Below, in pieces: positions 9,901-17,367 of a stretch of DNA of 41,100 nt (position 1 is its first letter; every line of letters begins with the position of its first letter). The DNA comes from Prevotella sp. (GTDB lineage Bacteria > Bacteroidota > Bacteroidia > Bacteroidales > Bacteroidaceae), in NCBI GenBank assembly GCA_017619375.1, contig JAFZSL010000015.1:1-41100 (forward strand), given 5' to 3'. The translations under genes were made by a program, and so were the position numbers. The notes under the pieces were generated by a model, which worked only from the letters and a program-made list of their open reading frames with translations, was not told the origin of the DNA and made no database searches.

Positions 9901-12900
9901 AGTCCCAAATTCGACTTTGGCAGTGGAATAAATTACGAAGATTCATCGTTTGAGTGGAAGAGTGGATGGTTCCATCTCTCGGGATTCCCCTATTCTGTCA
10001 TCACCTCCAATGGACAAACCGTTACGTTCTACTGTGATTTCAATTTGAAAGATCATGAGAGCAGGAAAGAAGAGATTCATGAGGTGAATTATCGTTACAC
10101 CCACCGCAACATCACGAAAGCAGTCTTCGACTCGTCGTTTGCCAACGCACGACCCACAAGTACCAGATGGTGGTTTGCTGAAATGGACCAACTCATTAAT
10201 ATCGAGGGTCTTAACAATCTCAATACGTCAAAAGTGACGGATATGAGCGAGATGTTCCGTGCATGCGGTGTCTCCGGTCTCGACCTGACCTCGTTCGACA
10301 CAAGAAGGGTCGCAACGATGAAACAAATGTTTGCCGACTGTGGTAACCTCTCCTATGTCAACCTCGGCAACCTCGTTGTCAGCCAGGTGACGGACATCAG
10401 CGAGATGTTCCGCAATTGCGCTGCTTTACGTAGCATCAACGTGAGTCAGTTCAATACCAGCGGAGTGACCGACATGCACGAACTGTTCTCCGGGTGTCAA
10501 GCACTTTCCACCATCAATTTGAGTAATTTTGACACAGGCAACGTGACCGACTTGCACGGTATGTTCACTGGCTGTGGCATCCTCGCCACCATCGACGTGA
10601 GCAACTTCAACACAGGCAAAGTGACCAATATGCGTGATATGTTCAATGGTTGCGGCAGTCTCGCTACGCTCGATTTGAGCAACTTTGACACATCGAGCCT
10701 CTTATATATGGACGGTATGTTCAGCAACAGCGGCATTTCCAGTATCAATCTCGACGGGTTCAATACTGGTTCCGTGGAGTCTATGGCCAACCTGTTCGAT
10801 GGCTGTGCCAATCTCACAGAGCTAAACCTAAGTGACTTCGACACCTCCAATGTGAAGGAAGTGGATTGGGACTGGCATTTAGGTTATAACGCCATATTGC
10901 GCAATTGTAGCAGCTTGCAAAGCCTCGCCCTGCCTGTCTCGATGGAGAACATCATGGCGTATGTGTGGGAATCGCCGTTTGAGAATGTAGGTAATGAATG
11001 GAACCCATGCGCATTGATGGTGCCTGAGAACTTCAAGTTCGATGACAGCATCGACACTTCAGCGGAGCAGTTCGAGTGGGGTGGTGGTTGGTTCTATCTT
11101 GCAAGCACCGATGATGACAGCAACATGTATGTCGTGGTGAGCGACGAGGGCAAGACGCTTACATTCTATTGCGATGAAGAGCGCAACACCCATCAGAATA
11201 CCTACAAAGTGAACCATGGCTATGACCACGATCCTGTGACAAGGGTGACTTTCCATTCTTCCTTCGCCGATGCTCGACCCACCTCTTGCAGGCAATGGTT
11301 TGCCGGTATGGAACAACTTGTCACAATCACCAGCATCAATAACCTCAACACCGAAAGTGTGACCGATATGAGCAATATGTTCAAGAACTGCAAGAGCCTA
11401 CGAAGCATCAATGTCAGCAAATTCAACACAGGGAACGTTCAGGACATGCATGGTATGTTCGTTGGGTGTGAAAATCTCCGCACCATCACGTTGGGTGCCA
11501 CCTTCAATACCGGCAATGTGACCGATATGCATGAGATGTTCGCTTGTTGTAGCAGCCTCACCTCCATCGATTTGAGCAAGTTCGATACGGGTAATGTGAC
11601 TGATATGCACGATATGTTCTCCAGTTGCTGGAGCCTTTCTTCCATTAATTTAAGCAATTTCGATACAGGCAATGTGACCGACATGCACGGGTTGTTTTTC
11701 AACTGCGGCAGCCTCGCCTCCATCAACTTGAGCAACTTCGACACAGGCAATGTAACCAATATGCGTGATATGTTCAATGGTTGTGGAAGTCTCTCCACGC
11801 TCGATTTGAGCAACTTTGACACTTCGAGTCTGATATACATGGACGGTATGTTCTGCAACAGCGGCATCGCTAGCATCAACTTCGATGGGTTCGAAACAGA
11901 GACAGTAGAATCTATGGCCAACCTGTTTGACGGTTGTGGCAATCTCACTGAACTAAACCTGAGTGGCTTCGACACCTCCAATGTGAGGGAGGTTGATTGG
12001 GGCTGGCATTTAGGGTATAACGCCATGTTGCGCAATTGCACCAAATTGGGCAGTCTCTCTCTTCCTGCTTCGATGGAGAACATCATGGAGCGTGTTTGGG
12101 AATCGCCGTTCGAGAATGTGGGTAAGGAATGGAATCCCTGCGCGTTGATGGTGCCTGAAGGTTTCAAATTCGATGACAGCATCGATGCCTCCAAGGAACA
12201 GTTTGAATGGGGCGGAGGTTGGTTCTATCTTGCAAGCACAGAGGACGACAGCAATATGTATGTCGTGGCCAGTGCCGACGGAAAGACCCTCACGTTCTAT
12301 TGTGATGAAGAACGCGACAGCCACCAGAATACCTACAGGGTGAACAAGGGTTATGACCACTGGCCAGTGACTCATGTCGTATTTGATGAATCTTTCGGGA
12401 ATGCACAACCCACCTCTGTCAGCCAATGGTTTGCAGAGATGCCAGAGTTGTATGTCATTACTGGCTTGGAATATCTTAACACCTCCAGCGTAACCGATAT
12501 GAGCGAGATGTTCAAAGGATGTGGCAGTCTCGCAGACATAGACTTGAGTAATTTTGACACTTCCCACGTAACTGATATGCACGGTATGTTCAGGGGATGC
12601 AGTGGACTTGCCAGTATCGATTTGAGTACCTTCGACACCTCCAATGTAACAGATATGAGCGATATGTTCAATATGGAATGGGGTGGTCCCGTCTATATCG
12701 GTTTGGACGGTCTCTTTACCTCCTGCAACGTGACCGACATGCACGATATGTTCAGGGGGTGCAACAATCTCCAAACCTTGGATCTCAGCAATTTCGAGAC
12801 AGGGAAGGTGACCGATATGCATGGTATGTTCGCCAATTGTTCCAACCTTGTTGCCATCAATATGAATGAAAGGGTTTTCGATACTGGCAACGTGACCGAT

Positions 12901-14073
12901 ATGCGCGATATGTTCAATGGTTGTAGCAATCTCCCTACATTCGATTTGAGTAATTTTGATGAATCAAGCCTGCTTTATATAGATGGTATGTTTGCCAACA
13001 GTGGCATCACCACCATAAAGTTTGGCAATTTCAAGGCGGCTAACGTGGAGTCAATGGGCTATCTTTTCGATGGTTGCGATAAACTCACCAACATCAATCT
13101 CAGCGGCTTTGACACCTCCAATGTGAAGTGGATTGATTGGGATTGGCATAAAGGATATAGTGCTATGTTGCGTAACTGCATCAATTTGGATAGTCTCACT
13201 CTGCCTGAGTCGATGAGCAACATCCTCGACATAGTGTACGAAGCACCATTTGAAGGGGTTGGAAAAACCTGGGATCCATGTCAGATTTTCGTAAGAACAG
13301 GAATATTCGAGTTCTGTATTGAGGATCCTTACAAGAAGAAGTATTTCGAGTGGGGAGGAGGAAACTTCCTCTATCTCCTTGGTGATGTCAATGGCGACGG
13401 AAGTCGCAACATCACGGATGTGGCATCTTCCATCGGCTATACTATGGGCGAAAGTGTCCCATCCTTCCATCCATACGCATCAGATACTAATGGCGATGGT
13501 ACCACATCAATAACAGATATCTCGATCATTATCGACCTCATCCTCAACGATGTTTCTTATGACATACCCGCCAATGCCAGAAGGACAACCAACAGCAAGT
13601 TGCAGGTTAGGGAGAGCGCCGGCGACCTGGCGATCCTGCTCGATAGCAACGAACCGTTCACAGCTTGTGAGATGATTGTTACGCTTCCTGAAGGTGCAAG
13701 ACTGATGGGTGTGGAGGTGGATGCCGGTCGCTCTTATGACCATCAGGCGGCTTTGGGCGACTTGGGTGACGGAAGATACCGCATCGTCCTCTATTCTGCG
13801 AGCAATGCAGAGTTGACGGAGAATAGGGCCCCGCTGTTGCATCTGTATGTGGATGGTGACAAGGGTGGCACTGTCAAACTGAGCGATGTCCTCTTCACCA
13901 ACAAAAAATACGAGAATGTCTTGTTGCCTGAAGTCTGTGGCACCACCACTGGCATCGGCTATGTGAATGCCGAAGACAAGGAAGGTCCCGCATATAGTAT
14001 TCAGGGAATCAAGACAACGACCCCGAAACGTGGTGTTTACATCCAAAACGGACAGAAGGTGGTCGTGAAGTGA
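3922..14073 (+). CDS. Giant BspA-like leucine-rich-repeat surface protein
   Basis: 3383 residues from ATG 3922; the frame is open upstream to a TTG at 3874, but MKKNLFFYFGLLLFCFLSAK is a clear signal peptide. Order: a jelly-roll domain (about 25-190); LRR_5-type repeats (200-420); then nine modules, each with a TLTFY.DDQ strand, FDPSFA.ARPTST, DUF285/BspA leucine-rich repeats (LDLSTFDTSNVTDMSYMF) and a closing W(K/G)(G/S)G(W/Y/N)F. The jelly roll recurs at about 1476-1640. Two chitobiase-like strands (YTTDGSDPKEEG) occur. Near the C-terminus are a dockerin-like pair (GDVNGDG at 3154, DTNGDG at 3188), a cohesin-like sandwich, and a sorting-like tail (GVYIQNGQKVVVK). Family knowledge: BspA proteins are surface adhesins. 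Adhesion here is inferred. A terminator follows at 14110. Confidence 0.9.
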   Translation: MKKNLFFYFGLLLFCFLSAKAWGQGVVLDWGHQTPGQMKYVFQENDEGIPPVSDANGKQWYEVDYDDSAWGTLIGSISRGDRWGVGEGNYYNWENEYGCFYLRRTFNVNLSEVNTENIWLKSFNDDHADYYVNGLLVQSTDEFDWKVQLPSDALVDGVNTIAVYVNDCGGGDAYLDFTIADPAGNLSFYSPYQDDQGVQYEYNETNEEWEVFGQNWWTNDFVLPATIMEKPVTVIRDNVFSGGVCNSISLPEGLRHIGWFAFESGTLTSISIPASVTEIDGGILAGCNSLTSITVAEGNTVYDSRENCNAIIQTDENKVVATCPATVLPASVTCIGHRAYQNSSITEFIIPEAVTSIENEAFEGCTNLYKVTVLSATPFDLSEYAFPDRGQQILYVPVGSKEAYQNAPYWQDFGNIFELGEEEVFDPMGYAYLSDEGATLKFVYDDQYFVRKKGGVVLFTLDEPEGEPRWYASGANGSISHVKFDPSFADARPTSTHSWIREMPLESLEGLEYLNTSEVTTMNAMFYYTSSITSLDLSTFDTSKVTEMCEMFHGCSGLTSLDLSGFDTSNVSQFGNMFNECSSLTSLDLSMFDTSQVENTDGMFAYSGLSEVTLSISMSNLFDNAFEGVGAEETPCCLNVPDGFDFGDVDTSSGVFVWKGGWFETNAIPAPRFSPSDGETLFDGETVTVTFNDSKYVLRYTTDGSDPKEEGAVVSTSSESPTSITVNYQENESTFVVKAFLEDATSGNQGTTITYTVQKPYDRPYAFYSEGTLTFYYDDQYSIREGDMFYLYEGDNDPDWWGGGGGVCQSVTHVVFDPSFASARPTSTRCWLRDMPQLESIEGLEYLNTSEVTTMHAMFCGTSMITSLDLSTFDTSNVTDMSYMFHWCGGLTSLDLSTFDMSNVANTEYMLSYTGLRELTLSASMSNLCDYALENVGRDNDPCHLTVADGFDFGDTDTTADVFGWKGGWFHMGEPFAYDGSYAVLVGSTLTFYSDDQRANRGYYYRLGEFYFNHSAVKRVVFDEGFAREQPSSTREWFSGMTNLVEIEGLDLLNTSQVNDMAYMFNECSSLTSLDLSTFKASNVWDFSGMLSGCSGLTSLTLSASMDQLWDGACEGIGTEENPCQLIVAEGFDIGDEADTSADSFNWKGGWFHTETNINYIGSYVVFNDGTLTFYHDGQRSSHEGDKFKLKEGDNDPDWWNWGDGVCKSVTHVVFDPSFVDARPTSTREWLRDMPQLESIEGLEYLNTSEVTTMYAMFCGSTITSLDLSTFDTSNVADMSYMFNSCSSLTSIDLSTFDISSVENTEHMLSYTGLQEVALSLSMSNLWDSAFEGVGSEEDPVQIATPAGFDFGGADPFADHFFWKGGWFVYNGIPSPIIQPANTETLHIGDMLTITFDADKYILYYTTDGSDPKEEGGAVTTCTVSPVNIKVMYRENENTLVVKTFLKKVDTGEQGDVVTMTYAVADPYVGPYAMTNSVSTLIEWGRHTPCQMKYVFQQENDGSAPAPDGNGKQWYEVGYDDSSWGVLNGPIAREDYWGMGEGRYHNWPGDAGCFYLRRTFDVNLSEVDVNNIYLRYEIDDDADFYLNGVNIHHYTYGGTAESLLLPADALVDGVNTLAIYVIDYGGGAYIDFTINTNSTLTFYCDDQRDFREGVKYGFNEGNNEPEWFNDGMHRFISHIVFDPSFADARPTSTHSWIREMPLESIEGLENLNTSEVTTMNAMFCGTSSITSLDLSTFDISCVTDMGNMFSGCGITSLDLSTFDIGSVESTEAMFAYSGLKEVTLSASMSKLSDNAFEGVGSEENPCHLNVPKGFDFGDVDTSFGTFGWKSGYFCFPQKPYVVLASDGTLVFRYDNKKDVCTDATYDINGGYDHKAITAVVIDKSFADYRPTSAAGWFQGMSQVTSFVGLENIYADQLMDVSNMFNGCSSVCELNLSNFNLSTDSDESQVQTTGMLSGCTDLKELTLHPSMYIFGEEECSGIGTQEEPCELHFLSPKFDFGSGINYEDSSFEWKSGWFHLSGFPYSVITSNGQTVTFYCDFNLKDHESRKEEIHEVNYRYTHRNITKAVFDSSFANARPTSTRWWFAEMDQLINIEGLNNLNTSKVTDMSEMFRACGVSGLDLTSFDTRRVATMKQMFADCGNLSYVNLGNLVVSQVTDISEMFRNCAALRSINVSQFNTSGVTDMHELFSGCQALSTINLSNFDTGNVTDLHGMFTGCGILATIDVSNFNTGKVTNMRDMFNGCGSLATLDLSNFDTSSLLYMDGMFSNSGISSINLDGFNTGSVESMANLFDGCANLTELNLSDFDTSNVKEVDWDWHLGYNAILRNCSSLQSLALPVSMENIMAYVWESPFENVGNEWNPCALMVPENFKFDDSIDTSAEQFEWGGGWFYLASTDDDSNMYVVVSDEGKTLTFYCDEERNTHQNTYKVNHGYDHDPVTRVTFHSSFADARPTSCRQWFAGMEQLVTITSINNLNTESVTDMSNMFKNCKSLRSINVSKFNTGNVQDMHGMFVGCENLRTITLGATFNTGNVTDMHEMFACCSSLTSIDLSKFDTGNVTDMHDMFSSCWSLSSINLSNFDTGNVTDMHGLFFNCGSLASINLSNFDTGNVTNMRDMFNGCGSLSTLDLSNFDTSSLIYMDGMFCNSGIASINFDGFETETVESMANLFDGCGNLTELNLSGFDTSNVREVDWGWHLGYNAMLRNCTKLGSLSLPASMENIMERVWESPFENVGKEWNPCALMVPEGFKFDDSIDASKEQFEWGGGWFYLASTEDDSNMYVVASADGKTLTFYCDEERDSHQNTYRVNKGYDHWPVTHVVFDESFGNAQPTSVSQWFAEMPELYVITGLEYLNTSSVTDMSEMFKGCGSLADIDLSNFDTSHVTDMHGMFRGCSGLASIDLSTFDTSNVTDMSDMFNMEWGGPVYIGLDGLFTSCNVTDMHDMFRGCNNLQTLDLSNFETGKVTDMHGMFANCSNLVAINMNERVFDTGNVTDMRDMFNGCSNLPTFDLSNFDESSLLYIDGMFANSGITTIKFGNFKAANVESMGYLFDGCDKLTNINLSGFDTSNVKWIDWDWHKGYSAMLRNCINLDSLTLPESMSNILDIVYEAPFEGVGKTWDPCQIFVRTGIFEFCIEDPYKKKYFEWGGGNFLYLLGDVNGDGSRNITDVASSIGYTMGESVPSFHPYASDTNGDGTTSITDISIIIDLILNDVSYDIPANARRTTNSKLQVRESAGDLAILLDSNEPFTACEMIVTLPEGARLMGVEVDAGRSYDHQAALGDLGDGRYRIVLYSASNAELTENRAPLLHLYVDGDKGGTVKLSDVLFTNKKYENVLLPEVCGTTTGIGYVNAEDKEGPAYSIQGIKTTTPKRGVYIQNGQKVVVK
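11029..12380 (+). repeat. Long direct repeats inside the giant gene
   Basis: Segments about 1140 bases apart are close to identical at DNA level: the stretch around 11029-11240 (FKFDDSIDTS...EWGGGWFYLAST..) recurs around 12169-12380, and the LRR blocks before them also match. A second pair is 6339-6500 against 7549-7700. They mark recent tandem duplication of whole modules and are substrates for recombination that would change module number. Confidence 0.75.
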
Positions 14074-14109
14074 TTTGTGTTTACGCCCAAAGGGCATCCA
14101 TCAATTAAA

Positions 14110-14143
14110 AGGCAAGCCTCTGACAAAAGTCAGAGGCTTGCCT
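14110..14143. terminator. Bidirectional hairpin terminator
   Basis: AGGCAAGCCTCTGAC (14110-14124) pairs perfectly with GTCAGAGGCTTGCCT (14129-14143), loop AAAA. It is 37 bases after the giant gene's stop and also lies downstream of the convergent AraC/TPR gene; T-rich bases follow on both strands. Confidence 0.8.
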
Positions 14144-14171
14144 TTGTGTACCGAAAAATCTGATTGCTCCG

Positions 14172-14202
14172 ACCGGGCAGGCACAAGCCCCGCCCCTACA
14201 GC
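14172..14202. repeat. GC-rich dispersed palindrome, copy 1
   Basis: The core at 14175-14199 (GGGCAGGCACAAGC then CCCGCCCCTAC) belongs to the dispersed family also seen at 18441-18476, 21835-21890, 26917-26980 and 27032-27056. It is a diverged copy between convergent genes. Confidence 0.65.
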
Positions 14203-14233
14203 CGCACCATCGATATTGGCTAAATACTTTGAC

Positions 14234-15916
14234 TCAATCTCCAACCTTCTGGTATTGCTTTGGCGTGACCCCAAAGTGTTTCTTGAAGGCGCGGGTGAAG
14301 TTGGGAGTGTCGTTGTAGGCGCAGAGGACGGCGACCTCGGTGATGTTGAGTTCCGGGTGGTTGGTCAGCAGGTGTTGTGCGCGTTTCATCCTGAGGGCGT
14401 TGATGAAGTCCTGCGGCTTCTCTCCCGTGACACTGGTGAGTCGCTGGCGGAATTGGTAGAGACTCATCCCCATCTCTCTGGCCACTCCTTCGGCATCCAC
14501 CTGTCCGTTGTGTATCATGGTGCTGACGACGTTGATGGTCTTTTCAAGGAATGCGCGGTCGGCGGCGGAGAGTTCCTCCGTCTTCTCCTTTTCGGTTTCA
14601 GCCTCCCGCATTTGTTCTTGTTCCAGTTGCTGGGTTACTATCCGGTATTTTTCGCGCAGTTCGTCAATGTTGGCAGTCAGTTCCTCGTTGATGGCTCTTT
14701 GCTTCTTGTGTCGTCGGTTCATCACCCACCAGACGGCGGCCAGCAGCAACAGTAGGGCAAGGACGGCGATGGTGCCGATGACGAAAGCCCTGCGCTTCGC
14801 TGCCCGTTCCGTCTCATTCTCCTTCTGCAGCCAGTCGTTGCCGAATTCTGCATTGTATTTGGCGAGGCTCTCTGCGGAGGCGTTGGTGTAGAGGGAGTCC
14901 TTCAGGTCGTTGAAACGGTCCAGTTCGATTTTCGCGCTGTCGGGCTGGGTGCTCCACAGCGTCTCGTATAGGCCGCGACGGGCGTGCATCTCATTGGCCA
15001 TGTCGCCCATCTTCTGCAACAGTTGCGCCGCCTCCCTGTAGAAAGGCACGGCTTCCGCTTCACGTTTCTGGCAGAGCAGCGCCATTCCCATCTTGTTGTC
15101 GGCGATGGCCAGGGAGTGCAAGTCGCCCAGTTGGCGCAAGGTGGGGATGGCCTCTTTCAGCACGTCCTCCGCCTGCTCGTAGTCGTGCAGGCCCAAAAGA
15201 GCCGATGCTTTCTGCGACAGTCTCAATACAGCCTTGTCTTCGTGCCCCAGTTTCTTCTCCATCTCGTAGGCTTTCTCAGCATAGGCCAGCGAACGTTTGT
15301 CATCACCCAAGGCGTGGCACACCTCCGATGTCGTGCCCAGAAGGATGGCGTGGCGCGAGGGGTTGTTGGCCTTTTCCGCCATTTCCAGTCCTTTCATGAC
15401 ATATTTCTCCGCTTCTTCTGGTTGGTTGGCACTCATGAAGATGGCGGCGAGGGTGTTCAGCGTGGATGACATGATGTCGGGGTCGCCGTTCTTCTCGTCG
15501 ATGGCATAGCACAGTTTGGCGTATTTCGCCGCCGAGGAATAGTTGGCGAGGCGTATGAAGATGATGGCGAGGAGGTTCAGGCAGTCAGACTCCTCGTCCT
15601 TGCCTTTCAGCAGCGGCCAGGCTTTCTCTCCGTATTCCGCCGCCCGTTGGTATTGTTGCTGGTCATAGAGGTATTCAGCCGACCAATACCACACGTGTCC
15701 CTTGAGGCTGTCGGCAGGTGTGCCGGCAGGGAAACTCGTGGGTTCGTCAAGGAATTCCTCTTTTTGTAAAAAGGTGAAGAATGCGTTGGCGTTGCTCGCT
15801 GTCGCGCTTTTGTCGAATTGTTGGAGGAGCGCCTCGAATGTGGCGGTGTCGGCGGCCTGCATCCCTGCGGCTGACAGTACGAGGCATAGCAGTATGAAGT
15901 ATATCTTGCGTGTCAT
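14234..15916 (-). CDS. TPR membrane regulator with AraC-type HTH
   Basis: 560 residues. A signal peptide (MTRKIYFILLCLVLSAAGMQA) is followed by about 350 residues of helical tetratricopeptide repeats (A..YA.KCYAIDEK.GD, YVMKGLEMAEKANNP, YAEKAYEMEKKLG). One membrane helix at about 378-398 (FVIGTIAVLALLLLLAAVWW) precedes a charged coiled-coil stretch and a C-terminal AraC-family HTH (about 455-560; MGMSLYQFRQRLTSVTGEKPQDFI, then CAYNDTPNFTRAFKKHFGVTPKQY). Such proteins put a periplasmic TPR sensor directly on a cytoplasmic DNA-binding domain. Its target genes are not evident. Three near-identical promoters in a 73-bp tandem repeat lie upstream, so dosage or regulation of this gene may have been altered. 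Confidence 0.88.
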   Translation of the reverse strand: MTRKIYFILLCLVLSAAGMQAADTATFEALLQQFDKSATASNANAFFTFLQKEEFLDEPTSFPAGTPADSLKGHVWYWSAEYLYDQQQYQRAAEYGEKAWPLLKGKDEESDCLNLLAIIFIRLANYSSAAKYAKLCYAIDEKNGDPDIMSSTLNTLAAIFMSANQPEEAEKYVMKGLEMAEKANNPSRHAILLGTTSEVCHALGDDKRSLAYAEKAYEMEKKLGHEDKAVLRLSQKASALLGLHDYEQAEDVLKEAIPTLRQLGDLHSLAIADNKMGMALLCQKREAEAVPFYREAAQLLQKMGDMANEMHARRGLYETLWSTQPDSAKIELDRFNDLKDSLYTNASAESLAKYNAEFGNDWLQKENETERAAKRRAFVIGTIAVLALLLLLAAVWWVMNRRHKKQRAINEELTANIDELREKYRIVTQQLEQEQMREAETEKEKTEELSAADRAFLEKTINVVSTMIHNGQVDAEGVAREMGMSLYQFRQRLTSVTGEKPQDFINALRMKRAQHLLTNHPELNITEVAVLCAYNDTPNFTRAFKKHFGVTPKQYQKVGD

Positions 15917-15941
15917 TTATTGTTACCTTTCTTTGAAAGTG

Positions 15942-15973
15942 CAAAGGTACGATTAAGCGAGTGAAAAGCCAAA
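15942..15973 (-). promoter_or_regulatory. Promoter P1 of the AraC/TPR gene
   Basis: On the minus strand TTTG (15973-15970), 20 bases, then TACCTTTG (15949-15942): a full consensus match. The ATG lies 25 bases beyond the -7 box. This is the promoter closest to the gene and lies in repeat unit 1. Confidence 0.8.
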
Positions 15974-16014
15974 AATCTTTTGTGTTTTCCGAGCGCAAGT
16001 ACCTTCGACGCAGT

Positions 16015-16046
16015 CAAAGGTACGATTAAGCGAGTGAAAAGCCAAA
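16015..16046 (-). promoter_or_regulatory. Promoter P2 (tandem copy)
   Basis: Same elements as P1, shifted exactly 73 bases: TTTG at 16046-16043 and TACCTTTG at 16022-16015, spacer 20. Core sequence identical to P1; downstream bases differ (GACTGCG instead of CACTTTC). Confidence 0.7.
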
Positions 16047-16087
16047 AATCTTTTGTGTTTTCCGAGCGCAAGTACCTTCGACGCAGT

Positions 16088-16119
16088 CAAAGGTACGATT
16101 AAGCGAGGGAAAAGCCAAA
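16088..16119 (-). promoter_or_regulatory. Promoter P3 (tandem copy)
   Basis: TTTG at 16119-16116 and TACCTTTG at 16095-16088, spacer 20, with one base change in the spacer (agtga to aggga on the plus strand). It is the outermost of three promoters and the probable ancestor, because its upstream flank differs from the repeat. Confidence 0.65.
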
Positions 16120-16180
16120 TTTTGGAGCAGCGAAAGCAAATATATATATACGCACGAGCCTTTTGCTTGTTGTGTGCAAC

Positions 16181-16487
16181 CCGAAACCAACATGCATACT
16201 CCCGGGGGTTGACACCCCCGTCTGTGTTCTGTCACCCCTTTGGGCTTGGTGTGCATAGGCTTGTTGTCCCCAGAGATTACACCCCCGTCTGTGTGAAATA
16301 AACATACTCCCCTTCAACTCCCGAAACAAACATACATATGTCCCTATAACTCCTTTTTAACTCCCCTATAACTCCTTTTTAACTCCCCTATAACTCCTTT
16401 TTAACTCCCCTATAACTCCCCTATAACTCCCCTATAACTCCCCTATAACTCCCCTATAACTCCCCTTTAACTCCTATTTAACTCCCC
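16181..16487 (+). repeat. Composite dispersed repeat with 13-unit 11-bp array, copy 1
   Basis: In order: CCGAAACCAACATGCATAC; the palindrome CGGGGGTTGACACCCCCG followed by TCTGTG; a degraded second CACCCCCGTCTGTG (about 16280); ACTCCCGAAACAAACATAC (about 16318); then TATGTCCC and thirteen 11-base units (TATAACTCCCC / TTTAACTCCCC / TATAACTCCTT) from 16345 to 16487. The array overlaps the 3' end of the HAD gene and supplies its stop codon. The same parts in the same order occur on the minus strand at 31150-30978. Confidence 0.88.
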
Positions 16488-17182
16488 TTCATCATTTCAG
16501 TCAGTTGTGTGATGCTGCTGAGTCTTGCGAGGTTATGGTGGTCGAACTCCTCCGTCTGTTCGTGGGCCCATGTGACTTTGAAGGGGATGTGCACGGCTTG
16601 GCCTCCCAGTCGCAGCACAGGTTCGATGTCCGACTTGAAACTGTTGCCCACCATCAAAAGTTCGCTGATGCCGATACCGAACATGGCACACAACTCACGG
16701 TATTGGCGTGGTGTCTTGTCCGCCACCACCTCCACGCGGTCGAAATAGTCCCACAGTCCCGACCGGCGCAATTTGTTCTCCTGGTCGAGGATTTCACCTT
16801 TGGTGAACACCACCATCTTGTATCTCGCCATCGCCCGTATGGCCTGTAGCGTCTGCTCCACCCCTTCCAGTGGAGTGGCGGGGATGTTGAGGAGGCTCCG
16901 CCCAAGTTGTTGTATACGCAGCAGGGTGAGGGCGTCCACCTTCCCACCGCTCACCAGTACGGCGTTCTCCACTAACGAGAGAGTGAACGCCTTGCTGCCA
17001 TAGCCCAGTTCGGCCATGTTGGCGCTCTCTGTCCTGAAGAGTTCTGTAGAGATATGTTCGGGTGAGCCGTAGTCGGCCAATATGCGGCAGTATTCACGCT
17101 CCACGGCTTCGAAGTGCGACTGGCAGTCCCATAGGGTGTCGTCGGCGTCGAAAGCCACCAGTTTGATGTTTTCTATGGTCAT
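16478..17182 (-). CDS. HAD-family hydrolase
   Basis: 234 residues from ATG 17182, a cytosolic phosphatase-type protein. HAD motif I is FDADDTLWD (nucleophile Asp12, Asp14), motif II is around MVVFTKG (Thr), and motif IV is around MVGNSFKSDIEP with the conserved Asp. A helical cap lies between motifs I and II. The substrate cannot be told; YjjG-like nucleotidases and phosphoglycolate phosphatase-like enzymes are the nearest types. A longer frame starts at a TTG at 17212, but the -7 box TAATTTTG (17217-17210) overlaps it. The last residues (Gly-Ser) and the TAA come from the first unit of the 11-bp repeat array, so the C-terminus has been set by the repeat. Confidence 0.88.
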   Translation of the reverse strand: MTIENIKLVAFDADDTLWDCQSHFEAVEREYCRILADYGSPEHISTELFRTESANMAELGYGSKAFTLSLVENAVLVSGGKVDALTLLRIQQLGRSLLNIPATPLEGVEQTLQAIRAMARYKMVVFTKGEILDQENKLRRSGLWDYFDRVEVVADKTPRQYRELCAMFGIGISELLMVGNSFKSDIEPVLRLGGQAVHIPFKVTWAHEQTEEFDHHNLARLSSITQLTEMMKGS

Positions 17183-17209
17183 TTCTCGTCTTTTGGTTGG
17201 ATGGATTTG

Positions 17210-17217
17210 CAAAATTA
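17210..17217 (-). promoter_or_regulatory. -7 box for the HAD gene
   Basis: TAATTTTG on the minus strand fits TAnnTTTG; ATG 17182 lies 27 bases beyond. No good -33 TTTG at the expected distance. Confidence 0.5.
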
Positions 17218-17367
17218 GTGAAAAAAGGGAAAAATTCTCACAGTCATGAATAATAAATGAAATACTTTCTTACTCGCTTGTCGAATTTTTCGTAACTTAG
17301 CACCCTCACAGCCATTTGTTGGCGTGGAATCCCCAAATCAACCAATCATCATCAAATACATACGACT

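Larger units (their letters stand above)
15943..16119. repeat. 73-bp tandem repeat, 2.4 copies
   Basis: Units start at 15943, 16016 and 16089. The first two are identical over 73 bases as far as I can read; the third matches for about 31 bases (to 16119) with one mismatch. Each unit carries a complete promoter reading toward the AraC/TPR gene. Confidence 0.92.

Noticed and set aside
12010-12822. Minus-strand frame of 270 codons inside the giant gene
   Set aside because: Repeat-driven shadow: the LRR coding repeats keep several antisense frames open.
16345-16487. Possible CRISPR array in the 11-bp repeats
   Set aside because: Contiguous 11-base units without spacers and no cas genes.
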